A stretch of 64,000 bases of DNA from Serendipita indica DSM 11827 (Eukaryota; Basidiomycota; Agaricomycetes; Sebacinales; Serendipitaceae): positions 248,001-312,000 of the forward strand of contig CAJVGD010000019.1 of the NCBI GenBank assembly GCA_910890315.1. The letters run 5' to 3'. Every line of letters begins with the position of its first letter. The first letter of the stretch is position 1. This document shows, piece by piece, positions 49,001-60,417 of this stretch. Made by a program: the position numbers and the translations under genes. Under the pieces are notes generated by a model. That model was not told the origin of the DNA, ran no database searches, and saw nothing but the letters and a program-made list of their open reading frames with translations.

Positions 49001-50938
49001 GACAACACAATTCGATTGTGGGACGCGGCAACTGGTCAGGCTGTGGGAGAGCCACTCCGAGGTCATGAAGGCAGAGTCAACGCCGTCGGATTCTCGCCAG
49101 ACGGCTCACAGATTGTGTCTGGCTCGGACGACAACACAATTCGATTGTGGGACGCGGCAACTGGTCAGGCTGTGGGAGAGCCACTCCGAGGTCATGAACA
49201 TTGGGTCAACGCCGTCGGATTCTCGCCAGACGGCTCACAGATTGTGTCTGGCTCGTCCGACAACACAATTCGATTGTGGGACGCGGCAACTGGTCAGGCT
49301 GTGGGAGAGCCACTCCGAGGTCATGAAGATTGGGTCTTGGCCGTCGGATTCTCGCCAGACGGCTCACAGATTGTGTCTGGCTCGTCCGACAACACAATTC
49401 GATTGTGGGACGCGGCAACTGGTCAGGCTGTGGGAGAGCCACTCCGAGGTCATGAACATTGGGTCAACGCCGTCGGATTCTCGCCAGACGGCTCACAGAT
49501 TGTGTCTGGCTCGTCCGACAACACAATTCGATTGTGGGACGCGGCAACTGGTCAGGCTGTGGGAGAGCCACTCCGAGGTCATGAACATTGGGTCAACGCC
49601 GTCGGATTCTCGCCAGACGGCTCACAGATTGTGTCTGGCTCGTCCGACAACACAATTCGATTGTGGGACGCGGCAACTGGTCAGGCTGTGGGAGAGCCAC
49701 TCCGAGGTCATGAACATTGGGTCAACGCCGTCGGATTCTCGCCAGACGGCTCACAGATTGTGTCTGGCTCGTCCGACAAGACAATTCGATTGTGGGACGC
49801 GGCAACTGGTCAGGCTGTGGGAGAGCCACTCCGAGGTCATGAACATTGGGTCAACGCCGTCGGATTCTCGCCAGACGGCTCACAGATTGTGTCTGGCTCG
49901 GACGACAACACAATTCGATTGTGGGACGCGGCAACTGGTCAGGCTGTGGGAGAGCCACTCCGAGGTCATGAAGGCAGGGTCAACGCCGTCGGATTCTCGC
50001 CAGACGGCTCACAGATTGTGTCTGGCTCGTCCGACAACACAATTCGATTGTGGGACGCGGCAACTGGTCAGGCTGTGGGAGAGCCACTCCGAGGTCATGA
50101 ACATTGGGTCAACGCCGTCGGATTCTCGCCAGACGGCTCACAGATTGTGTCTGGCTCGTCCGACAACACAATTCGATTGTGGGACGCGGCAACTGGTCAG
50201 GCTGTGGGAGAGCCACTCCGAGGTCATGAACATTGGGTCAACGCCGTCGGATTCTCGCCAGACGGCTCACAGATTGTGTCTGGCTCGTCCGACAACACAA
50301 TTCGATTGTGGGACGCGGCAACTGGTCAGGCTGTGGGAGAGCCACTCCGAGGTCATGAAGGCAGAGTCAACGCCGTCGGATTCTCGCCAGACGGCTCACA
50401 GATTGTGTCTGGCTCGTCCGACAAGACAATTCGATTGTGGGACGCGGCGACTGGTCAGGCTGTGGGAGAGCCACTCCGAGGTCATGAACACACAGTCAGC
50501 GCCGCCGGATTCTCGCCAGGCGGATCACAGATAGTCTCCGGCTCGTGGGACAAGACGATCCGATCATGGGATGCAGAAACAGGTGAGTTCAACTCAGCTC
50601 GCCTTCGAGATTGTGATGCGACTCGACAAATAGCCTTAAGTACAAACGCAAATTCTTCTGGTAAAGAGTCTGTATATTCAAGCCTCAGTGAGGGCCTACA
50701 GGCCACTCCTCTAAGAATCCATGTACCTGGATTCCAAATTTGCTTACTCTCGCAGGACGGCTGGGTACATTCTTCCGGCAAACGTCTCTTCTGGGTACCA
50801 CCAGACAATCGACACGGACTAAAATATCCATATCTCCTGACAATTCCAAACGAGGCTCCATTCCGCAAGACCAAGTTTGATTTCACCAATTTTCAATGTG
50901 GTCTCTCTTGGACAAATGTTCGAACAAATGTCCCATAA
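46095..50938 (+). CDS. NWD gene 2: NACHT-WD40 NLR-like protein with high-internal-conservation repeats, two frameshifts
   Basis: Start MSTQKSTKHKKRHLPTDSSG. Exons give the helical N-terminal domain (ISEGSDVLAPLKAACRTTKS; KQITLLEAYPEEDMAVDE; LEFLENMHD region; LSIFKAFSKMKIDAEEI), then EALGIFTALRMQNVERN and a NACHT domain: Walker A CDIAGSGKSTVAMSA near 47.07 kb, Walker B VILVIDALDECRSG near 47.36 kb. One base is missing near 47866 (LTATT / LDDILKHSG) and one near 47981 (RHP / FVEYLRR). The frame is then restored: IRRFIMVFSVPIQES, IYISALPFTP, and a single open frame through 15 WD40 units of 43 residues (48668-50580), ending in the tail LFWVPPDNRHGLKYP. The WD40 part carries no lesion. Without the two indels it would be a complete ~1500-residue NLR. 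The two may be real decay or sequence errors. Confidence 0.88.
48668..50580 (+). repeat. Tandem WD40-coding array, 129-bp unit, 15 copies
   Basis: Fourteen units are nearly identical at the DNA level and the fifteenth is diverged (GHEHTVSAAGFSPGG). Differences cluster at the residues right after GHE (GEVS, HWVN, GVVS, GRVN, DWVL), and at SSDN/SDDN/SSDK, while silent sites are almost unchanged. Two seven-bladed propellers could be built from it. The unit length is a multiple of three, so unequal crossing-over keeps frame. Confidence 0.95.
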
Positions 50939-52531
50939 TGACACTGAAGGGCCCTCCGGGCGGACCCTTGACCTTTATCTCCTTTTGGGCTGGACGTTTT
51001 ATTGCGAAATATATGTTATACACACAACTCGCGTGGGACCCCTTAGACGCTCGCAATGAACAGGTAGAAAGGGTGTGAACGAAATAGGAGATTTCATCAG
51101 AGACCTAAATGATAAACAAAAGCAATCGTGCCATCTGGATCCAGGAGGAGACAGAGCACGCAGGCGGAGATTGTGAAGGGCACTAAGACTATGGGCCCGA
51201 GCCTTCAGTCCTCTTTCCTTGATCTGCTGGAGCTCGCGCTCAGGTGCATAGGAGTAAGCTGTTCGACAAAAGAACGTAAAGTCTTAGCTGGTGATACGCT
51301 CACAATACTCAAGGGAGCAACGTCTCTCCTGGAAACAACAGATGCATGCAAATTCAACGGATAACAAGTGACATCAAACGTCTCTGACGGGTGAAACGGA
51401 GCGCAGAGGCTCGTGGGAAATGACATTGGAATCCTCATGTGGTATACAGGCGGCGCAGGCGACACCTACAGGCAGTCAGAGTAAGTCCAGGGGTATCAAG
51501 AGGTCCGACGCACCTTGAGGTGACAAATTAGATAGCTTTACAGGAAAAAAGGTCAGCGGTGAGTAGACTTCGAAGCCAAACTGAACGTGTTCGAGTGGGA
51601 GGGTGTTGTCTTGGGAGTGTCAGTACAATCCATAGTGATAGGGAGAACGTACTGGTGAGAATTTGTCGCGTGTAACAAAACTCAATGAATTAGGTGAGAT
51701 GTCCCAGATGTTCGTCAATGTTTCCAATCAGATGAATGTGGCGAGCCAGAGTGTCGGGTGCCAGGGAAGCTATTGGCAGCATTGCAGCTTCCTTAGTATG
51801 CAGAAGCGTTGAGCGATACTGATAGAACCCCGAATTGTTGAGCGAAGGGTGAGTGGGCAAGCTTGACTCCTTTCGGCATCGGTGCTGAAGTCAAGAAACC
51901 GGGGAGGATAGGCCAAGAAGCTGCGGTCAGCCTGTACAATTAGCTGACAAAGTTCACTGATATGCATTGGGAGCGCAAGGTCCGAGGGGAGGCCAGTGAG
52001 CTTAGGCCAGGAGAACAAAGACTAGGACAAAGGCTCAAGCGGGGCTTTGAGGTGGCCGCTGCAGTTTGACAAGGAGCCAAATTAGTTGAAAATCGTGCAG
52101 ACATTTCAATTACTGTGCCTGGTAAAGGCTTGTAAGACCCTTCCCTCCACTTCGTTACGGTCAGGGGATTAAACAGCTTATTTGATTTTGGATAGAGGTA
52201 CATGGGATTGCAATGACGATGACTAGACGACACAGATACGGATCAAAGAGTTGAAGAGTGCAATGCGCGTTGCATGTAGCGCGGTATAGCGTTACTATGC
52301 CCAGTCGAAGTGAATCGACCGCGGACAGGCCACAGGGACAGGAAATGATGAATAGATGGAGTCGGATCAACAAGTCAGCACATAGGACATTGACCACTTG
52401 TTCGGGACACGATTCTGGCGGAGACCTTTAGAAAGGCAAAAAAAAAGAGACAGGAACAATGCCCATGGTCAAGAGATGGTGTCAGAAGGAACGAGATCAA
52501 GACGGCACTAAACGCCCAAAGGCCAAAGAGC
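50939..52531. other. Long intergenic region without a recognised gene
   Basis: 1.6 kb between NWD gene 2 and the Zn2Cys6 gene, whose 3' ends face each other. Short open frames (51.1-51.5, 51.8-52.2 kb) have no recognisable domain on either strand; a small multi-exon minus-strand gene cannot be excluded. Confidence 0.4.
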
Positions 52532-55500
52532 TCACGGACCGGAATGCGAGGTCGACGGCATGTATGGTAGGTATGTTGAGGTGGAATAACCCTGGTTGCG
52601 ACGGTCAGCATCATATACTGGCAAAAGAAATGTAGGTTTACCATGTGTTGGAGCTGTACCAGCTGTTCCATCATTCTGATGTTAGCGTGCGATTGCCCAT
52701 TCTGAGGGCGAGCCATCGGATCCCGCTCCTCTTGCATGAAAAATTCTTGGACATCCGACTCGCCGAAGCGGTATCCACTAGTAGCCAACAAACCCGTGAC
52801 ATCGGTGTCCTCGGGCTTGAAGTAGCTATTGTTCCTACCAGGCATCGCCGGTCCGATCATATTGGGCGTCGAGCCGGAGGAGCCACGCGCGCCGGTTCCG
52901 CCATTGACTACATTAGTCATATTCAACGACTGTGGGACAGCGTGTTGTCCAATGGGACTCGCCGACTTGCTGCTGTTTGAACCGTCGTTGTGCGCACGGA
53001 CAGGGACAGGGTGGTGCTCAGGCCAGAGCGGTCCTGGTTGCCAGACTGTCGCAGGCCATACCTCGAGATGGGCATCGACAGGTTGCGCAAGGTGTTGCCT
53101 GTCCTCTTCCTCCCAGCTCTCTTCGGGCATAAATTCCGGAATCGGCCGAGGGCCATCGACGCGCGGACGACGCTTGAACACTTGTTTCGCAAGCTCCGAA
53201 GTGATAGGATGAGCACCTCCACTGGCGTCTTTACGCTCCCATTGCCAACGCAGCGCCGGCGTGACATGAAGCGCGGACTGAACGTCTTCGTAGCCAGTCT
53301 CATACGGCAGAGTTGGGAAACCGCATTTGTGTCCGTAGATGATCGTCATCGCGGCAATGTGTAGCGGCAGTGGGGACACAAAGAAACCAATGTCAGGAAT
53401 CTTCGTGAGGCTCGCATGCATGATGACGATGTTGTGCGATGTCTTGATTGCTACAGTTCCCAGGTCAGAAATACAACCGCGAGAGACCTAGACGTTACCA
53501 TCTACGAGCGCCTTTGTTCGCAAATCGTAGCGAGCACCGTTGTTGTTGAACAAGGTGCGGAGCAAGAGAAGACGCTGGATGTTGTACTTTAAGAACGTCA
53601 AGCCCTTTTCCGTGGTCAACTCGTCTCGCAGCTCCTTCTTCGCCGCCTCGGACCAGCCTTGAGTGCCTTGGAAATATGGCCAATATTCCTTGGGAAGCGT
53701 CTTTCTAAACGAAGCAAACGACTTGAGAATTCGTCGCGCATGGTCAGTGACTTCGCTGCTCGATTGAATGTCGGGTCGGTAGAGCGAGCTGATGATGTCC
53801 GCGGCGATCGTGTTCAAGGGTGCGCTATCGACAAAATGACGAGAGACGACACCGGGAACTTCAACCGGATGAGAAGTGTTGAACTCGTCTTCGGAGATGG
53901 CGGCTGGGCGTCCGAGAAGCACCGATGTTCCTCGATCGTGAATCATGACACTGTGCCATAGGTTGACGCGCAGTGTGCACTCTTCGGGCGTAAAGACGCC
54001 TCGCTGTTTAGCTGGGTCATGATGAAGGCCCAGTTCTACGGCGAGCCGGACCAACGTCCCAACCAAACGCCACAACGAGCGACCGTGACGCTATAAAATA
54101 CGTCAGTTTTCTGAAAGAGCATTGCACCCGACACATACCTCTGAATAGAGATACCACTGTAGCAAAAGCAGTGCTTGAAGACTGGAAATGGTGACCCTGA
54201 GCTCTGGTTTGACGACCAGTGCTCTGGCAAAGAGCTGTTCATGTGTCGGCCAGTCTTGCTTGAGCTCCATGACCCAGTCTGCATTCTGTTCTGGTTGATG
54301 CATCTCCGACAGGGTCGCAAGCGCAAGAATTAGGTACGTGCTACACAAGAAGCCAACGTCGTCGGTAGAAACCGTGTCGTTGCTGTACAGCATGTCGAAC
54401 CTCCTAAGGTAATCTTGTTTCTCAAAGATGGGGCGGTGAAAATTGAGACGTTTGAAGTACATCTCGACCATATGATTGGCAATTTTGCGGTTCAACGGGA
54501 GCCACACAAGATCAAGTTCGGAGGTGGAAAAGGATGGGGAGGGAAGTGAACCACGCTTGAAGGGGCGATTATACCAGAGTCTTGGGTGGAGTGAACCATG
54601 GGTGGTCGCAACCGGCGCAAGTTCATCGCCATCGACCTTTTGGGGCTCTGTCCGTGCATTAGACCATTATCTAGAAGAGTAAGAGCAGTCTGACCTCTAT
54701 TACTGTATCGCGGATCTTCAAGGAGCTTTGAAGTGACGCCAAACTGCCTAGCAATGGCAGTCGGATCCGCCATATTGCGGCCGCGTGGATCGAGACCCTT
54801 CTGGCCATTGTCCGCTTCGTACTCCATCTTCGCGAGACCCACATCTTCCGTCTTTCTCTGATTGGGCAGAGCATTATGTTGGTGCGGAGGGAAGACAAAT
54901 TGGGAGGAGGCCGACCCTGAGGACGCGGCCTGGGAATGTTGCTGCGACTGCGAGTTGTTACGGAAGAAAGGTGCGTGTGGTGACGCTGGCGAGACGAGCT
55001 GAGAACTGTCGACAGGGCTCCGAAGCGAGTACGAATCAGAGCCGGATTGCGACGGTGAATAGGGCATCATGGACATCATGTTGAGCGGAGCAGGGGGCTG
55101 AGGATGATGATGGTGCTGATTCGAGCCGTGCTTACTGCCTCCGCCAGGCGGCTGCAATGCTGGGTGAGGGGTGACCGGTGTGAGAGGCGTCGGGATACCG
55201 GGTGCAGCTTCCGAACCCATATTAGCCAGATTAGCGGGACGGGGCGGAAGCGTTACGCCATATTTTGTGGCAAAATACTGTGTCTTATTGGGATCAAAGT
55301 CAGGAATCCACTTTTGGAGGATGAGAATCGTTTCGGTGAGCTGCTGCTCGATGATCTCTTGATGTGCGCGGGCTTGAAACTTGTTTCTGTGTCGATCCTC
55401 TTGTTGGCACGTCACCCCAGCGAGTACACAGGCCGAGCAACTTGGGTGGCCCGAATCGCACTGATTTATGGGGGGTTGCACCGGCACCGAAATAGCGGGA

Positions 55501-55962
55501 AAAACGGTAAGATATAAGAATGCGCAAAATAGCGTTGGGATGAGCGGGAGCACACACCTTTATTTTCTTTTGTCGACAACGTGCACACGCTTCATGGCTC
55601 CGTCTCAATCGACGAACGGCCTCCCCCTCGGATGGCTCGCCCGTCTTTTTCCTCTTGCGGGGCGTCGAGGCTGGCGGGATGGGTGATCTAGAGACATTGG
55701 GAGCGCCTGGATGATGCTGCGATGGATGGTGGGTGAAATGCGGTGGTTTGGTATCGAGCTCGTCGTCCTCTGGCTCGTGCATCGGATAGTCAGCCATCGT
55801 ATCGCTGTCGTGGATACTCCCGTTGCGATTATGAACGCTCTGCGTGTGATGGTGAGCGTTTGGGCTTTGGTTTGGGCCGCGATGGGGAGCGTAAAAGGCG
55901 GGCACGGGCCGTGGGTCCTGGTGGTGGCCGTTCTGAACGCTGTCTAAGCCCTTTAGACTCAT
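52532..55962 (-). CDS. Zn2Cys6 transcription factor with fungal-specific TF domain
   Basis: Start ATG 55962 (MSLKGLDSVQNGHHQD). The N-terminus is His/Pro/Asn-rich and disordered. The binuclear zinc cluster is split by an intron (55.46-55.56 kb): ACARCRQKKIK then CDSGHPSCSACVLAGVTC, spacing C-x2-C-x6-C-x6-C-x2-C-x6-C, followed by QEDRHR and a helical dimer region (QEIIEQQLTETILILQKWIP). A long Ser/Gln/Pro-rich linker leads to the fungal-specific domain: ANHMVEMYFKRLNFHRPIFE, LSEMHQPEQNADWV, then WRLVGTLVRLAVELGLHHDP and RVNLWHSVMIHDRGTSVLLG. The C-terminus ends, after a short last intron, LPYMPSTSHSGP with the stop at 52532. DNA targets and pathway cannot be told from sequence. No lesion seen. 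Confidence 0.88.
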
Positions 55963-57421
55963 ATCTGTGTGACTTTGGATGCTGCTCGTCGCTGTCAATG
56001 ACGACTTCGACGCGGCCAGGTCCAAGAGTGAACTTATCAAGGTGCGGCCGGCGAAGCCAAAATGCAAATGGGAACTGGTGCAGCAAGGCCAACGCCTGTT
56101 TGGCTCTGATCACTCGCGGGGCTTGAGATCGAGTATTATGCACACCAGTTATTATATTTTTTTACAGACATTTACAGCCCTGCTGGTCTCGACGAGGACG
56201 GTGTACCTGTTTCAACGCCTTTGCTCGCACGCACGACACGGGCCAAGCCAGCTGCACGTTCACAAGGTTATAACTCGTATTTGCCACCCCCCCAATGTGC
56301 TTATTTACGTCGCCCGAGTTGCCACGCCGACATCAGGCCCCGCCAGTCTCTTATAGAGTCCACAAAAGAATAAGTCCCCCCCCTCATTTGCAAATCTCAC
56401 TTTTCTCAGAGATCGTCCAGATTCCTCGCTGGACTCTCCACAAACACATTTTCAAAAACTTGGGTACTGCATGCCTCCAAGCTTAATCCCCAACAGCTTC
56501 AGGCCATCAGGTATCCCTGCATCACCGTCAATTAGGCTTAGCCGATCTAAAGGGCTTACGCCATCACTCATTCAAATCCTCCGCCTCTCGACGTCTCACC
56601 TGCACCCACAGCTCCGTTTTATCTGACATACGCGTTAGACCCAACTGTCGACTCAAACTACTCGGGACTTGCCGACAGTTTGACTTGTTATATGTGGCGT
56701 TGATCGTCCGTGGTGGGCATGCCGTACTGAGTACCAGGGTGCTGTTACATGCCCCGCTTATGCGAGTGATCGACATCAAATACCTTGCGCAACAGATCCC
56801 AACCTTTTTTTCCATTCGCTGGTAGGCTATAGCATGCGACGGATCATGAAAAAAAAAAATACCGTGCTCTAAGCGGCAGGGCTTGTGCCAGGCAGTCCAC
56901 GAGAGGAGAACAAATTGGGCAGTGCCGAAATGACAGCGGAGCCATTGTGACTACCCCGCTTCTCGTGAGCTTCTCGTCAAAAAACCTCTTTGGGGATAAC
57001 CATGGCCGGGGCGTTCTAGACCTATCATATGAGTGCGGAGAAATATCTTTATTGTGGCTATAAATACCGTAAACGTTTTACCTTGCTTATTCTAATCTCA
57101 TAAGATATATTTGAGTGGAGTGACCGGCAGCCTTGTGGATATCCGCTATGCTGGCAAATTGGGGTGATGCGGCCTTGGTTGCTGCGAAAGCGAGGATGGT
57201 TAAGAGGCGAGCAGCGTGTCCCCGGAATCAGTCATGTCCAGGGATCCACTTCGGCCCAGAGAGTCGATTGGCCAGCGATACCATATGCTAAGCCCGTCTT
57301 GCTCGTGCAACAAGTTGTGACAGATGGCGAAAAATCGACTTAACCTCAGTGAGTTTGAACTCTCATAGCTGAGCGTATTTGATAGTCATGTCCATCAAGA
57401 CTTTTTGATGGACGGTGTCGT
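55963..57421. other. Upstream region of the Zn2Cys6 gene
   Basis: 1.46 kb with no recognised gene. It contains pyrimidine-rich stretches (56.2-56.5 kb), an A-run near 56850 and a T-run near 56155-56163. Long 5' regions are usual for regulators of this class. Confidence 0.45.
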
Positions 57422-58189
57422 CTATTCGGGGACTAACAGTCCAACCAAGCAAGAATCAAGCATCATGTCGACCGAGACCCAAGCGTGGGTCAGTGCTGGT
57501 GACTGTATCAGTCATCCGATTCCCGCTAGAGGATGGCTGCGCTTACCAAATAATTTAGTCCCGTCGCGGCCAGCAACCCGCAAGAGCTCTTTCTCGCCTC
57601 CCGGATGAAACGGTATATATGGTGTAATATTATAGACTTTACCACCGAATGCCGACCAGGCATCGTCCTTCTTATTATGCTCCTTGAGCATCGAAGGCGT
57701 CACGCGGAGCAGTTGAGTCACTCCGCCCTAGCGCGACCAATTAGTCAACGACAACCAATTGAATTCGACATAGCTACGCACGCGCAGATCCTTGCCCGAA
57801 CTCTTGAGATTCGCCCAATCGAGCGTCGAGTGACCAGGAGCGAGTGCAACTTTTCGCGACTTTTTGACGACTTTGGTCGTGGTCAATGGTGCCAGGTTTG
57901 TAGACGCTGACGAAGACGGCGCGGAAAGGCGCGGCGGGGGTGGTGCCATTAGGCCCCTCGAGGTGCTACTTGGTTGACCTTTGGACGATGCTGAAGCTCT
58001 CTGAATCGAGTTTATGGCCGGAAACGCGGGAGGCCTGTCTGTATCGTAGCCATCGTCCGACCCTTCTGCATGATCGTCTTGAGGCTCTATAACTTCAATC
58101 TCTGGAGCATCTTCGGCGCGTTTAGGCTGCGTTTGCGGCGCCGGTTCGACAGGAGCTCCAAGGAGCCAACTACGAAGATACGAGGTCAT
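57422..58189 (-). CDS. Cytochrome b5 domain protein, IRC21-like
   Basis: Exons 57782-58189, 57547-57727 and 57422-57495; 220 residues. The first ~110 residues are disordered and acidic (MTSYLRSWLLGAPVEP start). The family-typical block VALAPGHSTLDWANLKSSGK-DLR precedes the b5 fold: VTPSMLKEHNKKDDAWSAFG, GKVYNITPYIPFHPGGEKEL and AGRDGTKLF-ALTHAWVSVD. The two heme-ligand histidines are those of HPGG and of LTHAW; the second is only recovered by splicing to the last exon. Matches yeast IRC21 (YMR073C) and the b5 part of CYB5R4-like proteins in layout. Probably a soluble electron carrier or sterol/DNA-damage related factor; its partner is unknown. Divergent from TAN1 with almost no spacer. Confidence 0.9.
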
Positions 58190-58259
58190 GGACAAAGCAT
58201 ACGACGCGGTCTTTGCCACCGACCACGATTCACCATCACCGCTGAAAGCTGATTCTGGA
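58190..58259. promoter_or_regulatory. Very short divergent spacer, IRC21-like gene and TAN1
   Basis: 70 bp if TAN1 starts at 58260. An in-frame TAN1 ATG at 58188 would overlap the start codon of the other gene on the opposite strand (sequence TCATGG), leaving no spacer at all. Confidence 0.5.
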
Positions 58260-59566
58260 ATGTCCGAAGCAAAAAGAAAGCATACAGGAAAGCAAGGCGG
58301 CGCACGAAAGAGATTCAAAGCTGTCAGTCTAGCTGCGATTGCTCATCCGGTGCAGGATGCTCCACTCTCGAATACTGAAAAGATACAAGGATGGAACAAA
58401 GATTTCCAGCACCACGATACATGGTCCAGGTATCTTTGTTACGTGCGTCAAAGGCAAAGAACGATTTGCCGGGAGAGACTTACGAGACGTCCTTGAACCA
58501 GTATGTCAAATTCCAAATTTATTTGGATTCCTGACCCACATCTCCGTGGATCGCGGACAAATTGTGGCCCACTGAACGACCTCTCGAAACAACCACCGAT
58601 GCTCCACCAGATGATGATGAGGATGACGACGACGAAGACGACGACATTGAGGCGATGATTTCGAAGGAAAGAGCGAAGATTCACGAAGAACATGCTGAGA
58701 GTACCGAGTTGACTGGCGAACGATACAAGCGTTCGAATAAACCGAAGCGGCGGATTGGTATGTGCGATACATTGTCTCATATTGATTCTAGAGCTCTCTC
58801 TCACAGTAATACACCATACGGATACGCCATGTGGTCAGTTTGAACCCAACTCCTCTACGGCGCCACTAAACAACCGTAGTTCTCTTTGTTGGCTGTGAGC
58901 CTCCAATCGACCCCGTAAGGCTCACTCTATCCTATTTGGATCAAATCAAACAGACCGGATCTGCCCAAACCAGGTATAATTCTCCAATGTCATTTGGACT
59001 TTTATTCACTGGGTCAAAGGTCTGTGCAGCGCCTTGAGCCTATCTATGATACGTGTATTGCGGCACTTCCAGAACTCCTTATCCTGGGCGAGAAGATATT
59101 CAAGGAAAAACTTGGTGGCGTAGACGCGGACGCGAAGCCGCAAGTTTCTGTGAGCCGGTCAATGTTATGTATCAAGATGTCCACTGATGAGCTCAAATCA
59201 AGTATAAGATATTATCGCGAATCCGGAATTGTACTAAACTGACTTCCGCCAAAATCATCGAGGAGCTACCGAGAAAAGTTCCACCAAGCCATCGAGTTTC
59301 ATTAACGAACCCTGACATCGTGATTTTAGTGATCGCATACAAAGTGAGTATTGGCATGTTGTAATGGATGTGCGCTTAACCGGGTACAGTCAGTAGCCGG
59401 CATTGGGATCGCCCCAAGATTTGAAGAACTGAAGAAATACAATGTATCACAATTAGTGGACGTCCCGGATTTGGATCTGGATCAGGGTGGAAGGAGCCGG
59501 AGCCGCGTCACAAACGCTGTCGTGGCGCAGAGCACGTCTGACGCGTCGTTTGGCGGGAATGACTAA
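58260..59566 (+). CDS. TAN1: THUMP-domain tRNA acetylation adaptor TAN1
   Basis: Needed with the acetyltransferase Kre33/NAT10 to make N4-acetylcytidine at position 12 of tRNA-Ser and tRNA-Leu. Start MSEAKRKHTGKQGGARKRFK, basic as in relatives. Blocks: IHGPGIFVTCVKGKERFAGR-DLRDVLEP, then IADKLWPTE, an acidic linker (DDDEDDDDEDDDIEAM), CVLFVGCEPPIDPVRLT-like segment, the THUMP region QRLEPIYDTCIAALPELLIL with KIFKEKL, and SVAGIGIAPRFEELKKYNVS near the end. The intron starting at 58501 has a strong GTATGT donor and a CTGAC branch site but no AG before the next coding block; the frame fits only if it ends TGG at 58549. This may be a rare GT-GG splice, a mutation or a sequence error. An alternative start is ATG 58188. 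Confidence 0.82.
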
Positions 59567-60417
59567 AAAGACGATTCAGATATCGCATATATGAGTGTGC
59601 TAGCACTGTATCCTGTCACCATATCAAATCCTACCCATGTGTCCTCCCATGTGTCCTTCCATGTGTCCTTGTCCTGTTCAAGCTAACCTAGTAAGTGCCA
59701 AGAGCCTGTCAGATAGTAAACCAGAATACTAGACTACTTCTTACGGTAAGAAAGATCTCCGGTTGCTGACGAATCTCATTCAAAATCGCAAAGTCCGAGT
59801 GTCGGAGTTGGTCAGGAAACCCGGTCGGCTCGCTCGGTCATAGTGCTAAATAGACGCAGTCTTTGTATATCATGAGAAGGTACCCGCCGATGTATGCTAA
59901 AATGAGTCTGGAACCTTCGCTCCAGCCAGAAGCCTACGGCCAGTTCAGTGAGTCCCTTCCTGATCCTCCTAGTACGATAGTTCATTTGTACATTTTCGGC
60001 AGATCATATCCTTTCACATGCATCCCCCGTATTTTGTAGGATGGTTCGTCCCACCGGGTTCTAGCCACCTCGCCCCGGCTGTATTAGCCACTATTCAACT
60101 ACATTTATGCGGCATGGAAGCTTTATTGATATGACAGGTACATACGGGTTACGAACGCCGCCTGCATGACCATGCAGTCGACAAACGCTAGCCAGAGGCG
60201 GTCCGGATACATCATTCCTTTATACACTCTGTTAATGAAACTTGCCACCGGCGGTTGTCACGAATACATTGGCAAGAAAGCGCTCGTGGGGTGGTTGGTC
60301 TGTTATAAGCACTTACACCGTGCCCGCAGTGATTCAGCAGCCCAAGGGCCTTAGAAATCGACTCAGGCCACGCGTACCAGTAGTATTACGCATTTTCTAA
60401 CGTATATATTACACATC
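59567..60417. other. Intergenic with short repeats
   Basis: Between TAN1 and the zinc-finger gene. Positions 59634-59671 hold three to four copies of a CCATGTGTCCT-type unit. No gene recognised; a 62-codon frame at 60166 has no family feature. Confidence 0.5.

Noticed and set aside
48678-50534. 618-codon open frame in a second frame over the WD40 array
   Set aside because: It is a by-product: the 129-bp unit is a multiple of three and has no stop in that frame, so repetition keeps it open. Its translation has no family features.
48668-50580. Regular direct repeats suggestive of a CRISPR or satellite array
   Set aside because: The repeats are coding WD40 blades without spacers; eukaryotic context.
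50939-52531. Arrestin-like gene on the minus strand
   Set aside because: A short FGFEVYSPLTF-like phrase is suggestive but the surrounding frames give no consistent domain.
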